Below are positions 16,607 to 25,430 of a stretch of DNA of 28,779 nucleotides, in pieces. Within the stretch, counting starts at the first letter, position 1. Each line of letters begins with the position of its first letter. The position numbers and the translations under genes were made by a program. The notes below the pieces were generated by a model. It did not search any database and had not been told where the DNA came from. It worked only from the letters and a program-made list of their open reading frames with translations. Source of the DNA: an uncultured Agitococcus sp. Its GTDB lineage: Bacteria > Pseudomonadota > Gammaproteobacteria > Pseudomonadales > Moraxellaceae. Where the stretch lies: the NCBI RefSeq assembly GCF_937920075.1, contig NZ_CALETI010000461.1, forward strand, positions 1 through 28,779. The letters are read 5' to 3'.

Positions 16607-18475
16607 TTGCGCCTCAAATCACGTCCTAGCCCAACCAATCCAGACCCACTAAAAAATAGTGCTCTCGAAAGCCGTATTTTTCGTAATCGTATTTGGGTGA
16701 CTGCCTTTTTTATTGCACTGGCATTTAGTACCCTTTTAATACGTTATGGCTACTTACAAATCTTAGAACACCAAAATTATAAAACGCTTGCCGACAGTAA
16801 CCGTATTAAACTACAAGCGATTGCGCCTCCACGTGGTTATATTTATGACCGTAATGGTATTTTATTAGCCGATAATCGCCCTATTTTTACCGCAATGGTC
16901 AATCGTCAAGAAATTGATAATTTAGATCAAACTATTGAACGTTTAACGCCTATTTTTCAGCTAACACCTGAAGATATTCAGCGTTTTAAAAATAGAGTCA
17001 AAAATGCACCACGCTATGAATCGGTTGCCATTAAATTAAATTTACGCGAATCTGATATTGCTCGTTTTTCAGAAGTCGCTTTTTTATTTAAAGGCGTAAA
17101 TATCGAGGTTAAATTAGCACGTTATTATCCTTATGGGGAGTTATTTGCCCATGTTTTAGGGTATGTGGGCAGGATTTCCGACAAAGAAGCTGCAACTCTT
17201 AATGCTGAACGCTATGCTGGTACAGACTTGATTGGCAAGACAGGCTTAGAAAAATATTATGAGTCTATTTTGCAAGGCAAAGCAGGTTATCAACAAATTG
17301 AAGCTAATGCTCATGGCCAAGTATTAAGGCTATTGGAGCGCACAGAACCAACTCGCGGCAATGATTTGGTACTCCATTTAGATTATGGTTTGCAAAAAAT
17401 GCTTAGCGAAAAGCTAGCTGGCAAACGCGCTGCTGTTGTTGCCATTGACCCCAAAACAGGTGGTGTTTTAGCATTTGTCAGTACACCAAGTTTTGATCCC
17501 AATCCTTTTGTCGCAGGTGTTCCTAATAATTTATATAACTTCTGGCGAGACCATCCTGACGTACCTTTATATAATCGTGCCTTACAAGGTATTTATCCCC
17601 CCGCCTCAACCATTAAACCTATTTTTGGTATGGCAGGTTTACATTATGGTTTAGTCGATTGGGATTATAAAATTCAAGATAGAGGTCGTTATAGTATTCC
17701 CGGTGACTGGCATGTATTTAGAGATTGGAAAAAGTCTGGTCATGGCACAGTCGATTTACATCGTGCAGTAGAAATTTCTTGTGATACTTATTTTTATCAA
17801 TTGGCTTATAAAATTGGTGTTGATCGCTTTTATGATTGGATGCAAAACTTTGGTTTTGGCAAACCAACGGGTATTGATTTAGCAGGTGAAAAAACTGGGG
17901 TTCTTCCTTCGACGGCATGGAAAAAACGTGTTCTTAAAGCGCCTTGGTACACAGGTGAGATGATTTCGGTAGGTATTGGCCAAGGCTATTTTACCACCAC
18001 ACCATTACAGTTAGCGATGGCTACCGCTATTATGGCCAATAAAGGCCAACATTTAACCCCACATTTATTAAAATCAACCACAGGTATATATCCTTATCAA
18101 GTGATTAATCAACCTGATGGTCAAGTTCCTTTTGCTGGCCAAGCAGATAATTGGGACAAAATGCATCAAGCCATGAAAGCAGTTGTGCATGGTCGCGGCA
18201 CGGCTGGCAACTTACGCAAAGATTTAGAAGGTTATGAAATCGCAGGAAAAACAGGCACTGCACAAGTCAAAGGTATTAAACAAGGCGCACGCTACAACGA
18301 AAAAGAATTAGACGAACGTCATTGGGATCATGCATGGTTTATGGGGTTTGCCCCTGCTGATAATCCACAAGTTGCTGTTGCTGTGTTAGTAGAAAACGGC
18401 AAACATGGCAACAGTGCCGCTGGGCCTATTGCCAAAGCCGTGTTTGATTACGTCATTCATCAGATGAAGCGTTAA
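16607..18475 (+). CDS. mrdA: Peptidoglycan D,D-transpeptidase PBP2 (MrdA)
   Basis: PBP2 cross-links peptidoglycan in the elongasome with RodA and sets rod shape. The 622-residue product (E. coli 633) has one N-terminal TM segment (about 30-50). The PBP dimerisation/pedestal domain begins APPRGYIYDRNG. The transpeptidase domain has S334-T-I-K337 (catalytic Ser), the S391-C-D motif typical of PBP2, and K548-T-G. The TTG start is preceded by AGGA at 9 bases and gives the expected basic cytoplasmic tail. Its usual partner rodA lies 7.8 kb further on, behind unrelated genes. Its stop codon shares the four bases TTAA with the stop of the convergent dehalogenase gene, leaving no room for a terminator between them. 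Confidence 0.96.
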   Translation: MRLKSRPSPTNPDPLKNSALESRIFRNRIWVTAFFIALAFSTLLIRYGYLQILEHQNYKTLADSNRIKLQAIAPPRGYIYDRNGILLADNRPIFTAMVNRQEIDNLDQTIERLTPIFQLTPEDIQRFKNRVKNAPRYESVAIKLNLRESDIARFSEVAFLFKGVNIEVKLARYYPYGELFAHVLGYVGRISDKEAATLNAERYAGTDLIGKTGLEKYYESILQGKAGYQQIEANAHGQVLRLLERTEPTRGNDLVLHLDYGLQKMLSEKLAGKRAAVVAIDPKTGGVLAFVSTPSFDPNPFVAGVPNNLYNFWRDHPDVPLYNRALQGIYPPASTIKPIFGMAGLHYGLVDWDYKIQDRGRYSIPGDWHVFRDWKKSGHGTVDLHRAVEISCDTYFYQLAYKIGVDRFYDWMQNFGFGKPTGIDLAGEKTGVLPSTAWKKRVLKAPWYTGEMISVGIGQGYFTTTPLQLAMATAIMANKGQHLTPHLLKSTTGIYPYQVINQPDGQVPFAGQADNWDKMHQAMKAVVHGRGTAGNLRKDLEGYEIAGKTGTAQVKGIKQGARYNEKELDERHWDHAWFMGFAPADNPQVAVAVLVENGKHGNSAAGPIAKAVFDYVIHQMKR

Positions 18476-19416
18476 CTAGACCTGATTTTTTGACAAAACT
18501 TGACTACTACCTCCGCCAATTGTTCACCTTGGTCTTCTTGCAAAAAGTGGCCGCCATTATAAATGGTAGTATGTGCTTGGCCGCGACAGCCTGCCACTAA
18601 TGCAGGAAAAACTCCCGCCATTGATGACATAATTGGGTCTTTATCACTAAAAGCACATAAAAAAGGTTTATTAAAATTGATCAGCTTTTTCCATGCTTGG
18701 CTATTTTGCTTCATTTCGCTGGGCACTAAACGTGGAAAAACTCGCGCCCCTGCCATATACGTTTGGTCAGGATATGGTGCATTATAAGCGGCTTTAATTT
18801 CTGGTGATAAACGCAAAGCCGTACCTAAATTAATCACAAAGGCGGCTGTCCATGATGGATATAATTGGGAAAAACTAAACCAACTGCCAAAACCCACGGT
18901 TGCTCTAAGTTGTTGCCATTTGCTAAATGCAGCTCGTAAATTGGGATGTTTTAGCGGAAATGCTGGCAACATGGTATTTGCTGCCACCACCCCTGCAAAT
19001 AATTCAGGCTGCTCTGCCACTAAGCGTAAACCAATCAACCCACCCCAATCTTGGCACACCAACACCATATCTTTAAGTTGTAATTGTTTTAATAAACTAT
19101 CCACCCAAAAAATATGCCGACTATGACTATAATCGCTTTGTTCAGTAGGCTTATCAGAACGACCAAAACCAATTAAATCTGGCACAATCACCCGATAGCC
19201 CGCCGCAACTACCAAAGGAATCATTTTACGATATAAAAAACTCCAACTAGGCTCACCATGAAGCATTAACACCACAGGTGCTTGACGCTCACCTTCATCA
19301 AGATAATGCATACGCAATTGGCCACCTTCGGTATCATCAACCATCAGATAATGTGGTGCAAAGGGATACTCAGGTAAGTTAGCAAAACAGCTATCTGGAG
19401 TTCTTAAATAACGCAT
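18472..19416 (-). CDS. Haloalkane dehalogenase, HLD-I type alpha/beta hydrolase
   Basis: The 314-residue cytoplasmic alpha/beta hydrolase shows the haloalkane dehalogenase pattern. LHGEPSWSFLYRKMIP is the oxyanion/halide region (E55). CQDWGG carries nucleophile D123 with halide-binding W124. The acid D260 is in FSDKDP and the base H290 in NGGHFLQED. These positions nearly coincide with DhlA (D124, D260, H289). A second halide Trp would come from the cap (W167 or W179). It hydrolyses carbon-halogen bonds to alcohol plus halide; an epoxide hydrolase is less likely because of the DW pair and missing cap Tyr evidence. The start has GAGGAA upstream. It begins 19 bases after the broken oxidoreductase gene, so it is probably the last gene of that operon. 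Confidence 0.88.
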   Translation of the reverse strand: MRYLRTPDSCFANLPEYPFAPHYLMVDDTEGGQLRMHYLDEGERQAPVVLMLHGEPSWSFLYRKMIPLVVAAGYRVIVPDLIGFGRSDKPTEQSDYSHSRHIFWVDSLLKQLQLKDMVLVCQDWGGLIGLRLVAEQPELFAGVVAANTMLPAFPLKHPNLRAAFSKWQQLRATVGFGSWFSFSQLYPSWTAAFVINLGTALRLSPEIKAAYNAPYPDQTYMAGARVFPRLVPSEMKQNSQAWKKLINFNKPFLCAFSDKDPIMSSMAGVFPALVAGCRGQAHTTIYNGGHFLQEDQGEQLAEVVVKFCQKIRSS

Positions 19417-19435
19417 AGGGTTCCTCGTTTTTGTT

Positions 19436-20965
19436 TTAATTGACCAATTCCACTTTACAACGAATCCGTTTGGTATGCGGACAACCTGTATAAGGGTCTC
19501 TATCGGTTAAATCAACTAACTCATTAATGGCAATACCGTTGGCTTTTAATTCGCCTGTGACTGGATCGGGATAATACTGCCCTAAAATATTAGGTAAATG
19601 CAAATGGCCTGTTAAGGTATTTTTATCGACTTTAACAGGTGCAATCACCGAAGAACGTTTGGAGCTAATTTTGACTAAATCGCCTTCTTTGGCATTTAGA
19701 GCGGCGGCATCTGCTTCCGACATATATAACGAGGCATGAATAGCACGTCCTTTACGCCAACTAGGATCGCGCATAATGGTATTGGCGGTAAAGCCTGTTC
19801 TTAATCCCCCATTTAAGACAAAAGGATACTCTTTTTCGTCAGGCTCTACATCTTGAGCAATCAAACGACTTAAATCCTGAGCATAATCAGCAAAATACAG
19901 ACGAATTTTGCCATCTTGATGTTTGGAGTAATCTTCAAAATTATGCTCTATTTCATAATGGCCTAATAAAACGCCCTGTGGATTAGCCAAAATTTTGGCA
20001 AATAAATACTCTGTTAACGCAAAAGGATTAAGCATCGCTTTGGCTTCAGGCAAAGCACGAATGACTTGGTCACGACGTGTGGTTGCATAACCTAAAGTCA
20101 ATAACCAAATATACGCCAACATCGGATTAGGCAAGGTTTTACCTAAGGTTTCGTACATTAAAAAAGCCGAACGAGCAACAATCGCACCTACACCTTGCAA
20201 TTTGCTACTGGCTAAGGCGTAACTATTTACTGCGGCTAAATAAGCAGGTGTCATTAACGGTTTGCGCGCTTGTTTGGCTAAACGATGTAAAAATTTCGGT
20301 GCAGCCCCCACTAACCCCATAGCTCGTGCCAAACGATAATAAATTTCTACTTCAGGTAAGGCTTCACCGATAGGATTAACCACAGGTGGGCGTACTTGTG
20401 GCGCAATAATATCCTTAGGAAAAATCGAAAATTCCCATTTTTCATAACCTGTACAACTGGGCAAAACATAATCGGCCATTTGTGCGGTTTCGCTCATGGC
20501 TGGGTCAATCACCACCAATAAATCTAACTGAGCAAAGGCTTCTTTAAAACGTTTGGTATCAGGATAACTGGCGATTGGATTGGCTCCATCACAAATCAAG
20601 GCACGGATACGGTCAGGATGCTGCGATAAAATTTCTTCGGGAATAATGGCGGGTGGTAATTGTGGAATCGGTAATAAAGCAGGAATTGACTCGATAGAAG
20701 ACTCTAAAGCTTTAGTCATCGTTGACCAATAGGGCATATTTGGACAAAATAATTGCACAAAAATATTGCCCCCTTTTCGGCCATAATTACCGGTCATTAC
20801 CAATAACACGCGCACTAAATAAGATGTTAAGGTGTTATGTGATGAATGCTCAATGCCTAAGTCTAAGGCAATACAAGCAGGTTTGGTTTGGCCAAATTCT
20901 CGTGCAGTTAAACGAATATCTGCTTCGTTTAAGCCACAACGTTGTGCCATTTCTGCCACATTCAC
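19436..20965 (-). pseudogene. Molybdopterin oxidoreductase B, C-terminal part of a frameshifted gene
   Basis: This 509-codon frame is the downstream two-thirds of a gene spanning 19436-21792. It starts formally at a GTG that overlaps the stop of the upstream part (GTGA), but homology to the neighbouring intact paralogue continues upstream of that GTG (EQHSVDYQQLAQLFSTVNVAEMAQRCG against TQHTTNFAKIAPLFAKINIAEYAQICG). It holds the middle of the catalytic fold (MTGNYGRKGGN, VIDPAMSETAQMADYVLP) and the C-terminal pterin-binding domain (GLRTGFTANTIMRDPSWRKG to LHLPNILGQYYPDP). No other lesion is visible, so the event is recent, an assembly error, or tolerated. Reinitiation at the GTGA overlap could yield a two-subunit protein, but there is no evidence that this works. 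Confidence 0.82.
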
Positions 20966-21792
20966 CGTGCTAAATAATTGCGCCAGTTGCTGATAATCAA
21001 CACTGTGTTGCTCACAATAAAGGGTTTATCCACTAAGTTTTCTTGCACTAAAACCGCTGCAATGGCTAAGAGCAAATAAATATCTTTGGCAGGTTTGATG
21101 CGTAAATGACGGTCGGCTAAACGTGTGGTTTCGGTAATGCGTGGGTCAACCGCCACCATACGCCGTTCAGAATCTCTAAATAATTGTTTTAAAGCTTCTT
21201 TAGGATTAGCCCCTTGATTACTAATATGCGGATTTGTGCCCAGTAACAGCATAAATTTGGCATGGTGTTTATCTGCGGTGAGATAAATATCATTTGTGCC
21301 ACGAATCATACGTCTATCATTGAGCCAATGTTGGGTTTTTTCTTGGGCTAAAGCGGTAAACACCATGGGTGTGCCAATGCCATACATTAGCGGAATGGCC
21401 GCTAAACCACTGGAATGATTACCCTGCCCACCCAACCCTGCAAAAGCAATGCTGCGTGGTGCATGATTTTTACGAATATGATTCAATTTTTCGGCAATTT
21501 CGCTAATTGCTGTATCCCAACTAATTGCCTTAAAACTGCCATCGGCTAATTTTTTTAGCGGTTGTGTCACGCGTTGGGCATGGTTGACATAGTTGGCAAT
21601 GGCATAGGCTTTATTACAAGAATAACCTTTGGTTGAGGGATGGTCATCATCGGCGCGAACTTCAACAATTTTGTTATCAGCCACATCAACACGTAAGCCA
21701 CAATTATGTGAACACAAGGCACAAGCGGTTGCTAAATTGCTTGCATTGGTTGGCACATTGACTGCGCCATTAAAAACCTGAGCTGCGGTCAT
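20962..21792 (-). pseudogene. Molybdopterin oxidoreductase B, N-terminal part of a frameshifted gene
   Basis: This 276-codon frame encodes the front of the second molybdopterin enzyme: an [4Fe-4S] site C24-x2-C27-x3-C31...C59, GLGGQGNHSSG, LLLGTNPHISNQG and VAVDPRITETTRLADRHLRIKPA. Homology to the paralogue ends near KPFIV. The correct continuation is then found one frame away from about base 21013, consistent with one missing base between about 21010 and 21035. The last residues (SNTVLIISNWRNYLAR) are out-of-frame sequence. The X-XXY-YYZ heptamer in the region (CCCTTTA) is not in the zero-frame phase needed for programmed -1 slippage. A GGGAGAAAAAT ribosome-binding site supports the ATG. It follows the intact paralogue by 46 bases. 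Confidence 0.85.
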
Positions 21793-21838
21793 ATTTTTCT
21801 CCCAAAATTGATTATGTACATGACTCCCCCCAGTGGTT

Positions 21839-24229
21839 TTACTCTTGAATCTGTATCACATTGACTTTTTCTATACGAGCAGGCACAGATTTATGCCACG
21901 GTGTGCCCGCAAAAAAGTCACGGCGTTGATTGTCGGTTAACTCGTTTGGAGCAATACCCTGCTGAATTACTTCACCATTGCTATTGGTATAATGCAAACC
22001 TTGGCCATTAGGTAAAGACACATGACCTCGTTGCATCATTTTTGATACTTCTAGTGGCACTTGCACAGAGCCTCTGGCAGTACTTAATTGCACTAAGTCA
22101 CCATCAACACAGCCTAAATTTTCGGCATCTTGGCCATTAATACGCAAAGTACCAAAACGACCACGTTTATGCCAACTGGCATCACGAATGGCGGTATTCG
22201 CGGTATCATTACGCCGTTCACCTGCGGACAACACAAAAGGATAATCAGGATTAACTGCTTCGGGTTTGTCAGTGGCGAGTTTTTCTATTTCACCAACTAA
22301 CTCATAAATATATAACTCAATACGATTTTCAGGTCGTTTAATCGCTTGCCAACTTTCGGCATGAGTACGGTCGGCATACACCACACCCGACGGATTATCT
22401 ATAATTGCTTGAAACAATCGGTCACCAGCTAATGGTGCAAGCCCTGCAAAACCCACTCGTGCGGCGGTTTTGGGATTATCCATGACATGAAATAACGACA
22501 ATGCCCACACTAAAGCCGCTGTTTCCATGCCTTTAGGCAAGGTTTGGCCTAAAGTACGGTATAAAATCACAGGTGCATAAGGTACAAACTTTTTCGATAG
22601 TGCTGCTTGGCTCACAAATGCCGCCATAAAGGCTTTACGCGCTAATGGCTCTTTTAATAGTTGTAACTCACCTAATTTGCGTTGACCTAATTTAAGTTGA
22701 TCGAGTTTAAGTGCCATGCGTAACGGTAAATAATCTTGTTCGGATAATTCGCCCATCGCTTCTAATAAACGTGCATGAATTTCGGCTTCGGGCAATGTGC
22801 CTGCTAATGGCTCAAACAAAGGTTGACGGACATGAAAGGCATTTTTAGGAAATTCAATATTAAAAAAAGTGGCTTCGGCTTTTTCAAACTGACTTGATGC
22901 AGGTAACACATAACTGGCTTGACGTGCCGTTTCGGTCATCGCGACATCAATCACCAAACTAAATTCCAGAGCGCGCATGGCTTCACGCATTCGTTGACTA
23001 TCGGCTAAAGAATGCACAGGATTACCACTTTCAACAATCATCGCTCTAAAACGTTGAGGATGATCGGTTAAAATTTCATCAGGAATGACATTACACGGAA
23101 TGAGACCAATAATAATTTTAGATTGAGTGACAGGACTCAAACGGCCTTTATTACTGGGTGATGGTGGAGTTTTTTTGCTGCTGCCACCTGTTTCGCCTTT
23201 ACTGGCTTTGGCTAAGGAGAAAAACGGCACAAAAGCATTGGCTGTGCCTTCTTTGCCATAATTGCCTGTCACTACTGCTAAAATACGTTGCAAATAACTA
23301 TTTAAAGTTGAATGTTGATTCATTTGTGTGCCGAGATCTTCAAAAATCGACACACTGTTGGCTTGAGCAATCCGTTGAGCAGCCGCTTGTAATAAACTTA
23401 GCTCTACCCCACAAATTTGGGCATATTCGGCAATATTTATCTTGGCAAATAACGGGGCAATTTTGGCAAAATTGGTGGTGTGTTGTGTTAACCAATCGGC
23501 CTTGTGCCAATTATTTTGCACAACAATGGCAATTAATGCCGCCAAACACCATGCGTCAGTGGCAGGTTTCACTTGTAAGTGGTATTCGGCCATTGCTGCC
23601 GTTTCACTGACACGTGGGTCAATAACAATCATTGCGCGTTTAGGGTCTTTTTGAATTTCTTTTAACAACACCCGCGATTGAGCAAAACCGTGTGATTGCC
23701 ACGGATTTTTTCCTAAAAACACGGCCACTTCACAATGATGAAAATCACCGTGTGCACCTGTGCCAAACATTTTGCCTTGTACCCAAAATTCGCCTGTTTT
23801 TTCTTGAGCTAGGGCATTAGAACGGTATTTAACGCCTAATGCTTTGAGTGTGGCATCACCATAACCACCGCCTAAATGATTGCCTTGGCCACCGCCACCA
23901 TAATATAAAAAGCTCTCACCACCGTATTTTTGTTTAATCGCTTTAAGATTTTGTGCCACTTCACGAATCGCCGTGTCCCAATCGACTGCTTCATAAGTGC
24001 CATCAGCTTTACGGCGCATTGGTGAGGTTAAGCGATCTGCCCCTTGTTGATAATAATTGAGACGTTGTGACTTTTCACAGACATAACCTTTAGATAAAGG
24101 GTGATCATCATCACCACGAATTTTTAAAATCTGTCGGCCATCTTCGCCACCAGTTTGCACCTCTAAGCCGCAATTAATCGAACATAAAATACAGGCCGTT
24201 TTTTTCCATTCTGCTTGTTGTGTGTGCAT
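21839..24229 (-). CDS. Molybdopterin-dependent oxidoreductase A, [4Fe-4S]-containing, substrate unknown
   Basis: The 796-residue product belongs to the formate dehydrogenase/assimilatory nitrate reductase-like (DMSO reductase) family. The N-terminal [4Fe-4S] site is C13-x2-C16-x3-C20...C51. GRQILKIRGDDDHPLSKGYVCEK is the domain I hallmark. MGD contacts appear as YGGGGQGNHLGGG, FLGKNPWQSHG and IDPRVSETA, and the C-terminal pterin domain as SAGERRNDTANTAIRDASW, LPNGQG. No Tat or Sec signal is seen, so it is cytoplasmic. Where relatives carry the Mo-ligating Cys/Sec/Ser/Asp, this has Ala141 (NALAQEK). A Ser/Lys/Pro-rich insertion (GETGGSSKKTPPSPSNKGR) is not in the paralogue. It lies 41 bases after fdxA, a likely electron partner. 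Substrate cannot be assigned. AGAGAGG precedes the ATG. Confidence 0.9.
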   Translation of the reverse strand: MHTQQAEWKKTACILCSINCGLEVQTGGEDGRQILKIRGDDDHPLSKGYVCEKSQRLNYYQQGADRLTSPMRRKADGTYEAVDWDTAIREVAQNLKAIKQKYGGESFLYYGGGGQGNHLGGGYGDATLKALGVKYRSNALAQEKTGEFWVQGKMFGTGAHGDFHHCEVAVFLGKNPWQSHGFAQSRVLLKEIQKDPKRAMIVIDPRVSETAAMAEYHLQVKPATDAWCLAALIAIVVQNNWHKADWLTQHTTNFAKIAPLFAKINIAEYAQICGVELSLLQAAAQRIAQANSVSIFEDLGTQMNQHSTLNSYLQRILAVVTGNYGKEGTANAFVPFFSLAKASKGETGGSSKKTPPSPSNKGRLSPVTQSKIIIGLIPCNVIPDEILTDHPQRFRAMIVESGNPVHSLADSQRMREAMRALEFSLVIDVAMTETARQASYVLPASSQFEKAEATFFNIEFPKNAFHVRQPLFEPLAGTLPEAEIHARLLEAMGELSEQDYLPLRMALKLDQLKLGQRKLGELQLLKEPLARKAFMAAFVSQAALSKKFVPYAPVILYRTLGQTLPKGMETAALVWALSLFHVMDNPKTAARVGFAGLAPLAGDRLFQAIIDNPSGVVYADRTHAESWQAIKRPENRIELYIYELVGEIEKLATDKPEAVNPDYPFVLSAGERRNDTANTAIRDASWHKRGRFGTLRINGQDAENLGCVDGDLVQLSTARGSVQVPLEVSKMMQRGHVSLPNGQGLHYTNSNGEVIQQGIAPNELTDNQRRDFFAGTPWHKSVPARIEKVNVIQIQE

Positions 24230-24270
24230 GATAGCCTCTCTTTTTTATTTAATTTAATAGATACAGAAAG

Positions 24271-24609
24271 TTAAGCACCATTTCTATTTAATTGTGCTAA
24301 TTTTCCTTTAACACCTGTCCATTGCTCGTGCTCTGGTAAAGCAGCTTTTTGCTGAGTAATTTGTGTCCAATTCGGATGTTTAGCCAACTCAGCATTTAAG
24401 GCAATAAAATGTTTTTGCTCATCAGGCACTTCTTCTTCGGCACGAATTGCATCAACAGGACATTCAGGCTCGCATAAGGCACAATCAATACACTCATCAG
24501 GATTAATCACCAAAAAATTTGGCCCTTCATAAAAACAATCGACAGGACAGACCGCTACACAATCGGTGTGTTTGCATTGAATACACTCTTCTAAAACCAC
24601 AAAAGCCAT
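24271..24609 (-). CDS. fdxA: 7Fe ferredoxin FdxA ([3Fe-4S][4Fe-4S])
   Basis: The 112-residue product nearly reproduces Azotobacter ferredoxin I. MAFVVLEECIQCKHTDCV, CPVDCFYEGPNFLVINPDEC and CIDC-ALCEPECP appear in the same spacing. By that comparison C9, C17 and C50 hold the [3Fe-4S] cluster, C21, C40, C43 and C46 the [4Fe-4S] cluster, and C25 is the free Cys. It is a cytoplasmic low-potential electron carrier. Being first in the run fdxA-oxidoreductase A-oxidoreductase B-dehalogenase, it probably serves the molybdopterin enzymes. A GAGG ribosome-binding site supports the ATG. Its promoter overlaps a strong palindrome, and a TetR regulator is divergent. Confidence 0.95.
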   Translation of the reverse strand: MAFVVLEECIQCKHTDCVAVCPVDCFYEGPNFLVINPDECIDCALCEPECPVDAIRAEEEVPDEQKHFIALNAELAKHPNWTQITQQKAALPEHEQWTGVKGKLAQLNRNGA

Positions 24610-24628
24610 GATGCCATCCTCAATTTAA

Positions 24629-24679
24629 TTAACGACCGTTTAGTAAACGAACGTTAATTTATAAAATACAGCTTGTCAA
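24629..24679 (-). promoter_or_regulatory. fdxA operon promoter with overlapping TetR-type operator (O1)
   Basis: A 29-base palindrome centred on 24643 (24629-24657) has inner arms CGTTTA-G-TAAACG and outer arms TTAACG/CGTTAA, with only two mismatched pairs. On the minus strand a consensus -35 TTGACA (24674-24679) is 17 bases from a weak -10 TAACGT (24651-24656) that lies inside the palindrome. Binding there would block the promoter. The size and symmetry suit a TetR dimer; the divergent gene at 24842 is the obvious candidate. Confidence 0.65.
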
Positions 24680-24723
24680 TTGGCTGAAAATAACAAAACA
24701 ACGGCATTAACAGTCAACACATG

Positions 24724-24779
24724 GTTTATTAGTAAACGATCGTCAGCTAAAATAATAGACTTTCAGGACTATCGTTTAC
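24724..24779 (+). promoter_or_regulatory. Secondary operator-like sites near the divergent tetR gene (O2, O3)
   Basis: GTTTATTAGTAAAC (24724-24737) repeats the half-sites of O1 with a wider centre. GTAAACGAT (24732-24740) also recurs inverted as ATCGTTTAC (24771-24779). A possible plus-strand promoter, TTTATT (24725-24730) then 17 bases then TAAAAT (24748-24753), overlaps O2. This would allow autoregulation of the TetR gene and possibly looping. Confidence 0.5.
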
Positions 24780-24841
24780 ACTACCGATTTACCGAATAGA
24801 TAAACGCTAACTGTGTCAGTCCTAAATTATCGAGAGCGATC

Positions 24842-25393
24842 ATGCGTTATTCTGCTAAACATAAAGCCGAAACTCGGCAAAAATTGATTGAAAAAGCAGG
24901 TGCATTGGCAAAAAAAGATGGCTTTGCCACTACTGGTGTTGATGGTTTAATGTCAACAGTAGGCTTAACAGGTGGGGCTTTTTATAGTCATTTTTCGTCT
25001 AAAAATGAGCTGTTATTAGAAATAATTCGTCAAGAATTAAAGAAATCACAAGATTTGTTAGAAACCAACTTGTCTAATCATAATATTGAACCTTTTTTAA
25101 ATTTATATCTAAGTCAATTACACCTTAACTTTCCTGCTTTGGGTTGTGCTTTACCCAGTTTAACTACCGAAGTGGGACGTGCTGATGCAGAGGTTAAACA
25201 AGCTTTCTCGGAGGGCTTGGCGCGAATTCATCAAATCTTAAACACACAACTTAGCAATCCACAAATGGCATGGGCAACCATTGCTATGACGGTGGGTGCT
25301 GTCAATTTGGCGCGTGCTTTGCCTGCTGGCGAGCGACAACAGGCCTTATTAACAGCGTGCCAAAATATGATTTTAGCAATGGCCAAAAACTAG
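24842..25393 (+). CDS. TetR/AcrR-family transcriptional regulator (local, divergent)
   Basis: The 183-residue repressor-like protein has an N-terminal TetR helix-turn-helix (about 5-55): ETRQKLIEKAGALAKKDGF, GVDGLMSTVGLTGGAFYSHF, then SSKNELL. The effector-binding helical domain follows with the family's ALPSLTTEVGRADAEVKQAF segment. Its divergent position opposite fdxA, with palindromes sharing TAAACG half-sites over both starts, makes it the likely regulator of the fdxA-oxidoreductase-dehalogenase run and of itself. The effector is unknown and could be a substrate or product of those enzymes. The ATG has a GAG-containing ribosome-binding site about 7 bases upstream. Confidence 0.9.
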   Translation: MRYSAKHKAETRQKLIEKAGALAKKDGFATTGVDGLMSTVGLTGGAFYSHFSSKNELLLEIIRQELKKSQDLLETNLSNHNIEPFLNLYLSQLHLNFPALGCALPSLTTEVGRADAEVKQAFSEGLARIHQILNTQLSNPQMAWATIAMTVGAVNLARALPAGERQQALLTACQNMILAMAKN

Positions 25394-25430
25394 GGGCTTT
25401 ATAAACACAATCAAAACATCAACAGCCCCT
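25392..25430. other. Inverted repeat shared by the two convergent TetR genes
   Basis: TAGGGGCT (25392-25399) and AGCCCCTA (25423-25430) form an 8-bp stem with a 23-base A-rich loop, spanning both stop codons. It may be a weak shared terminator, though no T-run follows on either strand. Confidence 0.35.

Noticed and set aside
20955..21040. Programmed -1 ribosomal frameshift as explanation of the split oxidoreductase
   Set aside because: CCCTTTA fits X-XXY-YYZ in letters but is out of phase with the incoming frame (read as CCC TTT). No clear downstream stem is visible.
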